DNA of 64,000 nucleotides. Source: Lumbricus rubellus. Taxonomy: Eukaryota; Annelida; Clitellata; Crassiclitellata; Lumbricidae. The notes beneath the pieces are model-generated. The model was given only the letters and a program-made list of their open reading frames with translations. It was not told where the DNA came from and did no database searches. The position numbers and the translations under genes are program-made. Shown one piece after another: positions 22,601 to 30,904 of this stretch. Where the stretch lies: assembly GCA_945859605.1 (NCBI GenBank), contig OX243811.1:58377766-58441765 (forward strand). The letters are read 5' to 3'. Position 1 is the first letter of the stretch; every line of letters begins with the position of its first letter.

Positions 22601-25163
22601 ATTAAAAGAAGTAGGTCTTACGTAATAAAGTTCCTTTTGAAAATTAATCTGAATATTCAATTTTTTTTATGTAACTAATTAGGCTAATTGAAAGTCAAAC
22701 TCAACTGTATTAACTGGGTAGACAAAAAGCTTGTTAAAGATATTTCCATAGGTTTTCTATTCATCCAAAGTGTCCTTACTTCTAGGGTGGAGAACCAGAT
22801 ACAAGAGAGATGCACGTGTTTCATTTGACGAAAGCGTTGACAAGGGATTCCATTGATCCTCACAATCTCATCGCTTTGTACAAAGATATTTGTGAACTGA
22901 CAACAAGAGGAAACGGCGGTTCAACCATCGTCTTCTCCAGGTATCTATTCTCAATTTATCTATGAGCTCAATAATATTGGCAATATGGCAATAAAACCCG
23001 CATCCCGGTACGTGCTAATTGTATTGCAGCGCCCGGACCCGCAGTTGTTAAGTAGGCTACCCGCAGTTGCTAGTAGGCCATAGGCCTAATTTTGTGCATG
23101 GTGAACCCCGATAAGTTGCCAGAAGTGAGATCATTGGAGGGTAGTCACAGCAGCCAGGACCGCACTGTCTGTAGTGCGACCCTGATGGCACCCTAATTTA
23201 CTGATCAAGATGCCAGTTGCACGATTGATATGTTACAAACACTTGACAACGGTGCGACTGTAGATGAACCTGCATCTCAAAACGTGCGGGAAAGAACAAC
23301 GAAACAAGCTTCTGAAGCACTTTAAAAATAAAAAAATAAACAGGAAGGAAAATAACTAAATATAAGAACAAATGCAATAATAAAATAGAAGACGAATGAA
23401 AACATTGTTCAAGACAACTCTTCAGCTAGTGAAGTCAAGTTGGCCTGTCAACCTTTATGACCGTGGAGTCATCCTCTAAGTCAAAAATTTATTGTCAACC
23501 TTCATTCACCAAATCTTGCAACTCAGGTCCATGATCTGCGTAGATTCTATGACCACTCTATGAAAATTTATCTGACTTACAAAGTTCACACTTTTGCAAA
23601 TTGTATATAATTATTAGGCCTACGTTGTAATATGCCAAACAAATTTTCTAACGGCAACGGCCTTTGTTGTCATACGCTGTCGTTAATCTACACCAATATA
23701 ATTAAGCGATATTTTCTTATTGAGGTAGCCTAAATAATCATTATTGCAACAATTAATAAATGTTAAATATATTATCAAAGCATCTGCACCACACAATGTC
23801 AAAAAGAGCATCGTTATTGAACAGAATATTTAGGCTGATATTTAATTGCTGTCTGGTTTAATCCGTTTTAGAAGTGGTTACTCTCTGACATCGTTCTGCT
23901 TGGCTTCGTTCATTGCCTTTGATATGATAAAAGACGAAAACGAAGTCGATGTTTATCAGATTGTACAAGACATCAGAATGTCCAAAGCTCAGTTAGAATT
24001 CTCCTTGGTAAGTTGAAATTTTCTTATTTTATGAGTTTAAATACATAAGTTGAAATTGGAAGTATGTGGTTTTATTTTTCCGAAGGTAATTAAAAAGAAA
24101 ATTTAATTGCATATGATCTTGCAATATGAAATGGCCCGTTGTGATATGATGACATCTGGCACTTCTTGAGTGACTACATTTAACTTAACTGCATCTAACA
24201 TGTTGCGAAAGGTGTTAAAAGATTTCCACCCGGCGTTGTTTAGATCAGGTGTGGTAGATTATGCAGTAAATAAAAACAAAATGTGGTGGAACTGAACACC
24301 ATTGACTCCATTCCATTCAAGAAGTGTAGGTTGCAAGTGGTAGTAGAAAGAATAGGCCATGCATTGGTTCAATAACAGAGCTACACTTCGTTTCGATGTT
24401 GTGAACATTTACGGCCCCACAGCAATGACAGCATGTACATGTACTAGAAGGCTGTCGAGAGCTTCTGCTCTGATTTGCTCTTCTATTAAACATGTAGCGG
24501 CGCCATGCAAATGCTCTATTGCAATACATTGATCCCAGCGATCCTCATGACCCTTTTCATTTCGAAATAATTAATGTAGAAGTGGTCGCTTACATAAGTC
24601 CAAAACAGGCCTGAAATGTGACACTGCTGATGGAATCCGACAAACGTAGCGTCATTCATACTGTGGAATTGCCAGGCCAGTGTTCAGGTGGCTGCTAAGG
24701 GTGCTGCAGCATCCCGGCCCGCAGTTGTGAAGATCCCGCAGTTATAATAATAATAATTATATGCGTGAGGACCGATAAGTTGTCAGGTGTGGGCCATTGG
24801 AGAGTAATCACAGAACCCTAGACCACACTTTAGTCTTACTCCGATGCAGTGTCCGCTCTGCATCGGGAGCGCCTCTGAGTAGAGAAAGCTTGAAGGGGCG
24901 CTATAATAAGTGCACAAACAAACAAAAACAAACAATGCGACCCTGGTAATTGTAGGCCTATAATATGCCTTAGGCTTATATCCTGACTGGAAGTCCCGTG
25001 CATTAAGCTATATGTATAATTGTTGAATGCTTGTTGCCGCGAATGGAACATAGCTAACTGATGAACAATGTTGAACATGTTTTGTAAACAACACTGTATA
25101 TTTCAGACAACGTACAAGGCATTGCACGAAGCCGTTCTCCAATACATTGACGAGGACATCTGA
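7630..25163 (+). CDS. Receptor-type protein tyrosine phosphatase, cytoplasmic D1+D2 (3' part of gene)
   Basis: Sixteen exons with GT/AG borders join in frame: 7630-7769, 9072-9159, 10331-10407, 11008-11044, 11774-11871, 12635-12757, 12960-13105, 18025-18160, 18937-19086, 19360-19396, 20182-20252, 20665-20787, 22226-22402, 22786-22940, 23872-24007, 25107-25163 (stop TGA). D1 shows KKKNRFKNIVP/YDHNRVVL, DYVNASYIN, FIATQGP, KCEKYWP, the WPD loop WHFLSWPDHGIP, the P-loop HCSAGAGRTGC and the Q-loop LREQRSQMIQT, so D1 should dephosphorylate phosphotyrosine. D2 keeps the fold words (FPAPTAVQDFYSLC) but has VFSRSGYSLTS where HCxxxxxR is expected and no WPD, so it looks inactive. Exons for the ectodomain and TM segment were not found and should lie upstream. 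The family is certain; the subtype is unknown. Confidence 0.93.
7770..9071 (+). other. Phosphatase intron, GC-rich island near 8000-8330
   Basis: No exon could be placed here: the flanking exons join in phase without one. The stretch 8000-8330 is much richer in G+C and CpG than its surroundings, and a TATA-like ATATAAATATA occurs at 8440. It could be a solo LTR or an internal CpG-rich element; no paired repeat was found. Confidence 0.4.
9475..10003 (-). mobile_element. 5'-truncated RTE-like LINE fragment with 15-bp target duplication
   Basis: A minus-strand frame (9518-10009, 163 aa) encodes the C-terminal part of a LINE endonuclease/reverse transcriptase: VVLYGSETWTMRKED, AFEMWTWRRMEKISWTEH, NWIGHMLRGDSLVKPLIEGK and KRTRGRPRQ. 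These words are typical of RTE/BovB-like elements. The insert is flanked by the 15-bp repeat ATCCAAACGATTCTC at 9460-9474 and 10004-10018, a target-site duplication. It lies in the phosphatase intron between exons 9072-9159 and 10331-10407. Confidence 0.85.
10683..10930 (-). mobile_element. LINE 3' end fragment
   Basis: Read on the minus strand, it encodes ARNNLPNHVKNAQSLEAFKSQLRIKSFN followed by a stop and a short 3' region ending in an AAT/ATT repeat (10660-10710). The pattern NNLPxxVKxAxSLxxFKxxL is the usual C-terminus of CR1/jockey-like LINEs. It lies in a phosphatase intron. Confidence 0.6.
11181..11390 (+). repeat. Minisatellite, about 35-bp unit
   Basis: About six imperfect copies of a unit containing GCTACTGGCGCAGTAATTAA, with spacers of variable A runs and some units lengthened by AAGACCATTAAG. 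It is inside a phosphatase intron between exons 11008-11044 and 11774-11871. Confidence 0.8.
11500..11670 (+). repeat. Short repeats and AT-rich tract
   Basis: GATAACAATCTCTATAC occurs three times (about 11506-11575, the third in changed form), followed by an almost pure A/T tract to 11670. Confidence 0.5.
12266..12330 (+). pseudogene. Relic copy of a phosphatase D1 exon and its acceptor
   Basis: The sequence from about 12266 repeats the end of the intron and start of exon 11774-11871: TGTTGATAG/GTCCGC, then ACCAGAAACT and TTGGAGA. The copy keeps the acceptor AG and the first residues (GPRPETF), then drifts into a stop. It lies in the next intron, so this is a decayed tandem duplication of the exon. 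Confidence 0.7.
12960..13105 (+). CDS. Phosphatase exon: WPD loop and catalytic Cys
   Basis: Encodes the general-acid loop SWPDHGIP and ends with IVHC plus AG of the next codon. The exon closes in phase 2 inside the catalytic P-loop, so the HC and the AGAGRTG part come from different exons. The intron that splits them (13106-18024) contains the whole copia element. Confidence 0.93.
13162..13299 (-). repeat. copia 3' LTR
   Basis: 138 bp; on the minus strand it starts TGTTGGAAAAACG and ends TGCTATCA. It differs from the other LTR at three positions. Confidence 0.95.
13335..15338 (-). CDS. copia reverse transcriptase-RNase H
   Basis: 667 aa from the first ATG, overlapping the upstream frame by 83 nt. 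The RT starts about residue 180 (NETWILSDLPAEKKAIDCKW) and has HFDVKTAFLNGEI and the catalytic YVDD (LLYVDDLLICG). RNase H shows DADWAGDRSDRKSTSGY, STEAEYIAAS and EDNQGCIKIA. All key residues are present. In most copia elements this part is fused to integrase, so the offset at the A8 run is either a one-base mutation, a sequence error or a frameshift site. Confidence 0.93.
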   Translation of the reverse strand: MEKGQIFHISEYLDARHMHTFQKRKKTKFDDRAIETILVEYSEQSKGYRLLLKDSNRIIISRSVTFDEHESDGMTITEVMINPENTELKSEPVKNENEVKTQMLNQVNEDDKNETVNAEITEENVVQPRRSIRSNKGIPAERLSIMVQNEIRKEPSSWNEMKMLTEYEQKNWMRAAQEEMNSHNENETWILSDLPAEKKAIDCKWVFKLKHDTEENVRHKARLVAKGFSQKFGEDYEDTFAPVARHTTLKTLLTVAASKNLKVNHFDVKTAFLNGEIKEELYMNQPEGFTEIGQEQKVCKIKKAIYGLKQSARSWNQKIDSILKSDGFHQSEADLCLYTKKCNNVIVYILLYVDDLLICGNAEMIKKTANMLSQQFKIKDLGEVSLYLGIQIEKDKQGNYLISEINKIQEVISEYGLTNANGCATPMHVDYLNITGEENLLSSNEQYRQAVGALLYIATTTRPDIAAAVSILCRKVNSPRQCDWTAVKRVIRYLKQTINWKLKLEAVGDLKLNGYVDADWAGDRSDRKSTSGYLFKLGEGVISWKSKKQISVALSSTEAEYIAASLASQELVWLRQLLSDLHIPCMESTTLYEDNQGCIKIASNEKISARTKHIDVRHHHLRDLQFRGIINLEYCPSDQMLADIMTKPLTRDKLCNLRDKIGLCLDN
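15256..17316 (-). CDS. copia Gag-protease-integrase
   Basis: 686 aa. Gag occupies about residues 1-230 (UBN2-like: QVWKFKVKMLL, SLSVEDNQLIHICNC, LLCGLPDEYETLI). The zinc knuckle CFVCKKQGHLNVDG lacks the last Cys. The protease has FIDSGATTHM. The integrase zinc site is HRRLGHRD...CEHC, and the catalytic triad is seen in HSDVCGPM, RSDNGGEYTG and NGVAERKNRSEIEMAK. The frame ends soon after integrase at a run of eight A (15260-15267); the other frame then carries on. The start ATG is about 160 nt inside the 5' LTR. Confidence 0.93.
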   Translation of the reverse strand: MSQLVKKKHKMAESSETKFTMTKLNNSNYQVWKFKVKMLLIKDDLWTVVNDDTPDPVPDGWQRKNEKAQGTISLSVEDNQLIHICNCNSAREMWRELQKVHERSNLSSKMYLRKKLYKIKLQINQNMQEYISAALQLVEQLRGVGEEVTDQQVATLLLCGLPDEYETLITALEAREEDELTLEYVKNKLVDAYKRKKDSENDSTEAKDESAMYSSNTIPSIRTNYRHDKQHKDRETRTCFVCKKQGHLNVDGRVWKARMEQENKQPKLKHKAKNVVTERLSDPGNDDINHSSFTIGIGQRTSGWFIDSGATTHMTNNLNFFTELDQTKSDKIYIANGTCLIADGIGNGFLECILDNGTVNRIKVTNVLYSQGLTGSLLSVKQLASKGKEIEFSGNQRSIKYNGKVLAVGKSENNLYKLSCKNIPELANMAKFETKHENCIHVWHRRLGHRDPNAVKDINKQGIATGIQIKECNVKMKCEHCIKGITTQKPYPEASTHRTKHPLNLIHSDVCGPMKTMSSGGSKYFVKFIDDFSRYTKCYLIQRKDEVFGKFQEFIAEVSSKFQRKPKILRSDNGGEYTGNKLRNYLKQEGIQLQTSVPYSPSQNGVAERKNRSEIEMAKCMLLDAALPLKYWGEAVMTAVYLQNRLPTKATDKTPFELRNGERPDLSHIRIFGCKAYAYIPKEKKN
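17461..17474 (-). promoter_or_regulatory. copia primer-binding site
   Basis: Minus-strand GGTTATGGGCCCAG directly after the LTR. It is complementary to the anticodon-stem region of initiator tRNA-Met, which Drosophila copia uses as a half-tRNA primer. Confidence 0.8.
17475..17612 (-). repeat. copia 5' LTR
   Basis: 138-bp partner of 13162-13299. The primer-binding site is directly inside it at 17461-17474. Confidence 0.95.
18025..18160 (+). CDS. Phosphatase exon: P-loop Arg and Q-loop of D1
   Basis: Completes HCS-AGAGRTGC (Arg of the CX5R motif) and carries the Q-loop SLREQRSQMIQT. The usual third P-loop variable residue Val is Ala here (AGAGRTG for AGVGRTG). The acceptor is CTACTTAG and the donor GTATGT. 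Confidence 0.92.
18480..18880 (-). mobile_element. LINE 3' end (CR1/L2-like), minus strand
   Basis: The minus-strand frame 18529-18714 reads VPRSRTTMAQSRSFVSIGPSLWNALSPSVRS, the usual LINE C-terminus, then a 3' region with GGGAGCGCCTCTGA and a tail of ATTGT repeats at 18472-18492. Related pieces are at 28664-28900 and, more distantly, 36905-37928. It lies in a phosphatase intron. Confidence 0.8.
20788..22225 (+). other. Phosphatase intron holding one SINE
   Basis: Apart from the SINE at 21815-22019 no gene or clear repeat is visible. Confidence 0.4.
21815..22019 (-). mobile_element. tRNA-derived SINE with LINE-like tail
   Basis: On the minus strand it begins GGCGCGGTGGTGTAGTGGT (A-box-like) and has a B-box-like GGTTCAAATCC about 50 nt later. 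Its 3' part reads GGGAGCGCCTCTGAGTAG and GCGCTATA, nearly the 3' end of the LINE at 37855-37910, then a short TACAAA tail. Other copies are at 51478-51690 and, truncated, at 24839-24934. Confidence 0.8.
22786..24007 (+). CDS. Phosphatase D2 exons with lost catalytic motif
   Basis: Two exons, 22786-22940 and 23872-24007. The first aligns with the WPD-loop exon of D1 but reads VFHLTKALTRDSIDPHN where WPDHG would be. It ends STIVFS and the next starts with RSGYSLTS, so the catalytic Cys is Ser and the P-loop Arg is Leu. Many receptor phosphatases have weak or inactive D2 domains; this one has lost both key residues. Confidence 0.88.
23035..23210 (+). repeat. Dispersed repeat, copy 1
   Basis: Shares several blocks (cccgcagttgt, ccgataagttg, cattggag..agt.atcacag, gcgaccctg) with 24705-24945. 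The unit is unclassified; it may be a degenerate transposon. Confidence 0.5.
24705..24945 (+). repeat. Dispersed repeat, copy 2, interrupted by SINE piece
   Basis: Second copy of the repeat at 23035-23210. Its final block (gcgaccctgg) is displaced by a SINE 3' fragment at about 24839-24934, which ends in a CAAA-rich tail. Confidence 0.5.
24839..24934 (+). mobile_element. Truncated SINE 3' end
   Basis: Plus-strand copy of the SINE tail: GGGAGCGCCTCTGAGTAGAG, AAGGGGCGCTATAA, then an ACAAAC-rich tail. The tRNA-like head is missing. Confidence 0.7.
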
Positions 25164-25688
25164 TCGGTTTGACACCAAGAGAACGTTTTTACCAAAGAGT
25201 CTGATTAGTTAAAAAAAATAGCACAAACAACTTTTAATTATTTCGTTAAGATAATAATTTATTGGTTATTGTGTGTTTAAAATTATACGGAATGCTTGTA
25301 TCACATCCGATTAGCTGTTCAGAATAAAAAATTAGCCAATTACAATAATACTTAATTATTAGAGTTGCTGAATACCCGGAAAATATTGTAATCCTGTTAA
25401 AGAGTTTATTTTGACACTTTACGTTGGTAGCTTAGCATTTTATAGTTTATAAGACCCCATATTACATTGGGCTCGGACTAATTTATATTAATGTTAAAAG
25501 AAAATAAATTGTTCTTAATTTTATTCACTGCTTACTTATTGCCAGAATAAATTTTATGACGTCATTGCACTCATCTGCTTTCGCTTTCTTGATAAGTCAT
25601 TCTACAGTACTATGATAGGCTACTGCTCAAATGATAGGCCAATAATTTATGAATCGGTTGACGGAAACTTAATCACAACCACTGGTCG
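25164..25688 (+). other. Phosphatase 3' UTR and intergenic
   Basis: AT-rich sequence after the TGA. A candidate polyadenylation signal AATAAA occurs near 25323 and AAATAAA again near 25502. No other gene seen. Confidence 0.5.
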
Positions 25689-26049
25689 ACTGTGAGCACG
25701 GCCCGATTTACATGTAAGCCAACTAGGCAGCTGCCTAGGGCCTCCGGAATCTGGGGGGCCTCCAAAAATTAACTTCTAAATTATAAAAGCCACCGAATTT
25801 TGACTTTAGTTCGAACACACTTGCTCTGAGTCTCAGTTCTTTACTAGTTAGGCCTAAGTTGAACGCTTGCGTCATACACCGTATAAGAACTTGCGTCAAC
25901 CGATATATTATTATTGTGTATGGCGGAAAGTGAGGAAGAACACGTTAGTTGAATGTTTGAGCGACGGTAAAAGTGCATCTTAGCATATTTAATTATTCGC
26001 GATTGGCAATTGCTTGGGTTTCACGGTTTTCACCGTTTCAGTGTTTATC

Positions 26050-26275
26050 AGATAAGCTTACAAGTCGGATTGACGAAAATAAGTCGGATTAATAAAAATA
26101 ATTTTTTACTGAAATAAAAGTGGGATTGATTAAAACAATCTCGCTGAAATCGAAGTTGGATTTATGAATAATGATTTCTAATTAATAGATATCTAATTAA
26201 ATAAAAGTGTTAGGCCCTATTGATGAAAAACATTTCTGCTTAAACAAACGTGGGATTGATTAAAATGAATTCTTT
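26050..26275 (+). repeat. Short degenerate repeats in hAT-like element
   Basis: Several copies of a word like AAGT(C/G)GGATTGATTAAAA spaced by 25-130 bp, alternating with AATAAAA runs. Function unknown. Confidence 0.45.
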
Positions 26276-26839
26276 CAGGAAAAAATTGATGTAATCATGT
26301 AAGACTGTAACGGCCTGCTCCCCCGTAAGAAAACCACGTGACCTAGAGTCCCACCCCTGGTAACACTCTTCATCCTCCCAAGTGGTGGGACCCTGCCTTA
26401 AGTTCTCAAACGAGGCGCCGCACTGTTGAAGGGGTTCGTTGTCATCAGATACTCCTAAAGGTTCACCCAAGTAAGTAAGGTCAATGGGACCAATCTCTCC
26501 CCCCGAGGTAAAGTTATAGATTAGGGTTTGGTCTTCCACCTCAGGACGGGGATGTCTCTCATTGGTACCAGGAATGGCTTCGGTCGAGTGGCGACATATG
26601 TCAGCGGTCCTCGGTCTGAGGACGACGGCTTCCCTTAGCGGAAGCCCATCAGGATTCAACTCCCCTTCAACAGATTCTTTAAATCCCCAATCCTTAAGTG
26701 CGATCGACCCTTCCCTTCTCTTTTCCTGTATTATCTTCCCTTCCACTAGTCTGTCAGGGGTTCCTCCCTTCTTCCCCGTGGTTATGTATTCCTCTAAATC
26801 CTCATCGGAGTGATGCTCAGAGCTTACAGAAGTTTCCAT
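26240..26839 (-). pseudogene. gypsy gag leader, truncated
   Basis: 199-aa acidic minus-strand frame starting METSVSSEHHSDEDLEEY. It shares GELNPDG..LREAVVL and the following PGT word with the gag leader at 6613-7180. The downstream gag and pol are absent; the last 20 residues are probably read-through of flanking sequence. Confidence 0.6.
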
Positions 26840-27741
26840 TTTCTAATTATTAATTAACGTCTGATTCGATATATTTAATTAAACAATTCAACCGATTATA
26901 TTGAACAAGCGTTGCTGACAATTAACATTTGTGATTAGGCCTAAATATTGTTCTTCAATAATGATTCAATGTATTGTTAACTTCAGTAGAATCTAGCATA
27001 TAATCAACAAGCGTGCGTAACCTTGTTTCTAATAATCATGGTCCATTATTCGCACACAGGTATAATTAATTACATTTCGGTTCGAAGACATCGACCGTTA
27101 TTCGGTATCAACATAAGTTTCGATTCTTATTATCAGTCAAATTAGTTATCAATTTATTAACTTTAATTGGTTTCGGATTCTGTTATGGAGCAATTAAATT
27201 ATTTGATACTTCCCTGCCTTTCCGTGCAATTTTTGAGTCACTCTCGAATTTGAATATGAAAGGTAGACCGAATCACTTCTTGCCCGAATATAAATGTATA
27301 TGTCATCGAAGTTTCACAAAGAACCAGTTGCAAACGGTGCCAAAACCAGTTGCTTAGTCAACCGTAACTTCTTATGCATGCAGTCAGGCAATCAGCCACG
27401 CAAATTGACAATTTCGGACAAAAATACACACAAATTCTTGTCTTCACAAGACGAGCTCCCACCCTGATGAAAACCTGGACTCGACTACGCTTTTCGGCGG
27501 TTACAGCGGTCACGTGGGCCGTATCAACCAATCAGCGACTTACACGTTGGCAGAATCTAAAAATAGAGTGTCGCAATGCGACACTCTCTGCTGGCAGCGA
27601 GGTACTGCACCGGAGGCCGGTCGCAAAGCGGCTAAATCCGGAGGCCGGCCGCAAATCTAGCAAGGCCGCAAATTAATTAATAAGTAAGCACTCGATGCGG
27701 CCTCATAGGGTGTTAAATTGTAGCGGCCCTATAGGACGTTA
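26840..27741 (-). repeat. gypsy 5' LTR plus leader
   Basis: On the minus strand it starts TGTAACGTCC at 27741, like the TGTAACG LTR start at 5530, and leads into the gag ATG at 26839. The exact LTR end is unclear. It contains a near-perfect 23-bp palindrome (27565-27587, arms AGAGTGTCGCA). Confidence 0.6.
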
Positions 27742-28281
27742 CAAGACTTCATTGTGATTTTCAGTATGTAAGCCTACCTTAAAACACTGGAACAAAACGA
27801 GTGTAAGCCTATCAATTACAATTCGACTCGTTGGAGACTAACAGTAGTTGATCAAACATGGATCACTGCCGCAATATGCATTGGGAACTTAGATGTAGCA
27901 ATAGATCTATGCATTTTTTCTGTTTTTATTCTTAAGTGGGGCCTCATAATTGAAATTGCCTAGGGCCTCACTCTGTTCAAATCCGGCCCTGACTGTGAGA
28001 CACTTTAGGAACTATATTTCAATGGAATGAAATATATCAGCCACGACTTGAACCGGATGTATTGATAATAATCAGCGGAGGGATAAATGCTGAAGAAATA
28101 TCTCAATCTGCAACCAAAATCAAGAGCGGTAAGAAAATTAATGGGTGCATTGGAGTTGATATGGGAAGATTTTGCTTTGGAACGCATCAAAAGGGCCATC
28201 AAGAACTTTGCAAAGGGACTCAAAAAAAGTTTTGGCACTGGTGGTGGGCACTTTGAACACAAGTTCAAAAGAATCTTTTTT

Positions 28282-28490
28282 GACAGCGCCGAGCCTTTTC
28301 TACTGTGGGTCCCGCTATCTGAAATGGCCTCCCACTAAACTTGCGACTTATGCCTAGACTAAATTTACCTGCTTTTTATAAGTCGCTCAAAACCTATTAT
28401 TTTAGCTGTGGCTGGACTGGGAGCGCCTCTGAGTAGGTTTCTTGAAGAAGCGCTATATAAATTTACGAAATGAATGAATGAATGAATGAA
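28282..28490 (+). mobile_element. 5'-truncated LINE 3' end
   Basis: Almost identical to 37721-37928 (one difference seen in about 200 bases), including the C-terminal coding end, GGGAGCGCCTCTGAGTAGG and a (GAAT)n tail. Such similarity between a long and a short copy suggests recent LINE activity. Confidence 0.85.
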
Positions 28491-28663
28491 AGTTGTGAAG
28501 CACTATCAAGTTCATTTGACAACAGTTATTTGAGATGTGACTTAATAGAATCGTGTTTTTGTTACTTTTTTTGCATTACCTTTTGAATCGTCACAATACG
28601 GTGGGTGGTCTCACTAAAAGTGATATCACTGTTGTTGTGTTTGAAATTAGGTTGATGAAATTT

Positions 28664-28900
28664 GCAAGGAGAAGGCTCATTTCAAAGAGAAGAACCAATT
28701 GGGGCAAATGATCGAGACTGAGCCATAGCAGTTCTAGAAGGAGGAAGCAAGAGTCACGTCTGTTGGATGAACGAAGTGGACGGTTGGAGAAAGCTGAGTT
28801 AGGCCTTAGTATAATGTCGGACAAAACCCGGCTGAGCCTGGAAGATCAGAGTCAGGATCTTAGATTGTGTGTGAGCAGTGTGAGGAAGTCAATGGGTGGA
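28664..28900 (-). mobile_element. LINE 3' fragment, minus strand
   Basis: Matches the minus-strand LINE piece at about 18640-18875 (same GATCGAGACTGAGCCATAG and GTTGGATGAACGAAGTGGAC words) but with small deletions. Confidence 0.7.
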
Positions 28901-29699
28901 GACAGAACGGCGAAAGATCCTGAGACACCTTAAATGAAAATAAGAGGAGCGCGTTCTTTTGGAAATGTGCTCAGTTAATGTAACCTATTCTTTCTCTTCT
29001 ATCCTCCATCAGGCGTATGCCAATGAGGGGGCCTGTACTCGACTCCTCCAATTCGTTATTTCTCTGGTGGTATCCACGGCTGTTCTGATGTCCATATTCA
29101 TTTTTTCCAGAACTTGACTACGTTGTCCATCCAAGTCTCCACTTGTCGTCCCCGGCTCCGTTTTCCCTTCACATGGCAATACAGTAAATAATAAACTTGC
29201 TTTCTCCCATCTCGCAATGACGGTCATAACCTCCGTGAAGGAGCCCATAACAGTTACGTTGCGCTAACAGTACTGTTGAAGACAAACGTAATGTTATAAT
29301 CCCGTTTACTGTATAAACATTTAACTCTGTTGAAGAGCATACAACTATGCACGTTGCCTCGACAAGGTCTCAACCCATGTAAGTTTTCTCTTTCTTTCAT
29401 AAGCTGTGTTTACGCGATGGACTTGCGATGTGGGCCTACATTTCAGACTGCAGAGCCTCATAGTTTACAAGACGGACTTTACAATCGACTTTTGTTCCGA
29501 TGTTGTTGACTGATTGGAAGAAGAATCAGACGTCGTCCAATCTCCTCAAGCCATTGCGATGAATAATTCTCGAAATGGATGAGATATCTGATGATGAAAC
29601 CTCACCGCTGACGATTTATGAGGAACGGCAGACCAGAAAGGTAATAAAAATATATGCTTTATTTAGAGTATGTCGGTTCAACCCATCATCCATCCACCT

Positions 29700-29785
29700 C
29701 CTATAATCTATTCATCCATTCATCCATTCATCCATTCATCTATTCATCGTTCGCTCATTTATTCATTCATCCATCCACCTACATG
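29700..29785 (+). repeat. CATC/CATT microsatellite
   Basis: Imperfect (CATC)n/(CATT)n run in intron 1 of the rolling-stone pseudogene; a like run is at the same place in the paralogue (35280-35470). Confidence 0.8.
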
Positions 29786-29810
29786 CAATGCTTAAAGTGT
29801 GGAAAATAAA

Positions 29811-29945
29811 TGCCTGGACGCTCCTTACCTTTCCAAAAGAAGTGCCTGGACGCCCCTTATCTTTCCAAAAGAAATGCCTGGAGGCTGGACGCCCCATACC
29901 TTTCCAAAAGAAGTGCCTGGACGCTCCTTACCTTTCCAGGCTGTG
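29811..29945 (+). repeat. Minisatellite, about 36-bp unit
   Basis: Four units built on GCCTGGACGCCCCTTA and CTTTCCAAAAGAA, the third lengthened by an internal GGAGGCTG. Located in intron 1 of the pseudogene. Confidence 0.85.
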
Positions 29946-30420
29946 CTGGCCAATAAGTGGCAGGATAGCGTTCAGATTTTAAAATAAGTGTATGGACGCC
30001 GTCCATGACCGTCCTGCCACACTTTAGGCACTGTATGTATTCTTCTATATATCTATCGAGATATTTTGGCCCTGTAGCTATTGTGTAGCCTATCTAAGAA
30101 ATTCGCGCAAACTATTATAATAGGCCTAACAGTGAAATGGATTTAAAGGATGTTATCGTCTCACAATGTGCGTGCCTTAAACTTTAGGGCCTGCTTAAAT
30201 TATGCGTAGCATGTCATAGTAGCATAACGGCTTTGTATAAATTGGTTTTTAATCGTATTTATAGAAAACCTGCTGCTACATCCTTCAAGAAGAAATTCGT
30301 TGCAGTAGATTTGGTTTCAATTTTCCAGACTCTGGTGTATTTTACAGAGGTCAGGTTAGTGTCAGTATATCTATACAACGTCCAGTTGCATGGAGTTAGA
30401 ACGGTATGTATACGAAGCAG

Positions 30421-30904
30421 GACGTTTTGGCGCCGCCGTTTTGGCGCCGGACGTTTTGGCGCCGCCGTTTTGGCGCCGAACGTTTTGGCGCCGGATTTTT
30501 TTTCACCCTCCTTCTAGAGTATAAAAAATATCATATTGTAGGCAATTGTAGGAGGTTCATTTACGCACATTTTGATGTAAATTTTGTAATGATATTACAC
30601 GACATTCAAAAGTTATGCCCGAAATAGCTAAGAATGTATGTATATGACATGCGTCGTGAGGGTTGGTTAGGATCAGGTTTGGCGTCATGAGGGTCGGTTA
30701 GGGTTAGGTATACGGTTATTGTAGTCATTCGGTCCCGTATAGGGTACAAATTACAGTTAATTATTACACCACTGAATGAAACTTGAAAAATAAATATTAA
30801 ACACAATTTGATCACTTCGTACTGATGTATTTGTAAATTGAACCGAAAATAAGCTACTGAGATCAATTTTCATATGGGCGCCAAAACGGCGGCGCCAAAA
30901 CGTC
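30421..30904 (+). mobile_element. MITE with repeated GTTTTGGCGCC ends
   Basis: The left end has five tandem CGTTTTGGCGCC units (30422-30493); the right end has two in reverse (30876-30902). The outer 28 bp (GACGTTTTGGCGCCGCCGTT...) are a perfect inverted pair. An 11-bp direct repeat CGGTATGTATA lies just outside both ends (30402-30412, 30911-30921), possibly a target duplication, though 6-8 unmatched bases separate it from the inverted repeats. No coding frame. It lies in intron 2 of the pseudogene. Confidence 0.75.

Larger units (their letters stand above)
25697..27991 (+). mobile_element. hAT-like element carrying a gypsy LTR-gag piece
   Basis: The 8-bp direct repeat ACTGTGAG flanks the element (25689-25696 and 27992-27999), the hAT target-site length. 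The ends are imperfect inverted repeats: CACGGCCCGATTTA on the left against CAGGGCCGGATTTG read inward from the right, each followed by GGGCCTC/GAGGCCC words. No transposase frame is seen; the interior holds the LTR-gag fragment 26240-27741 and short GGATTGAT repeats. Confidence 0.75.
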
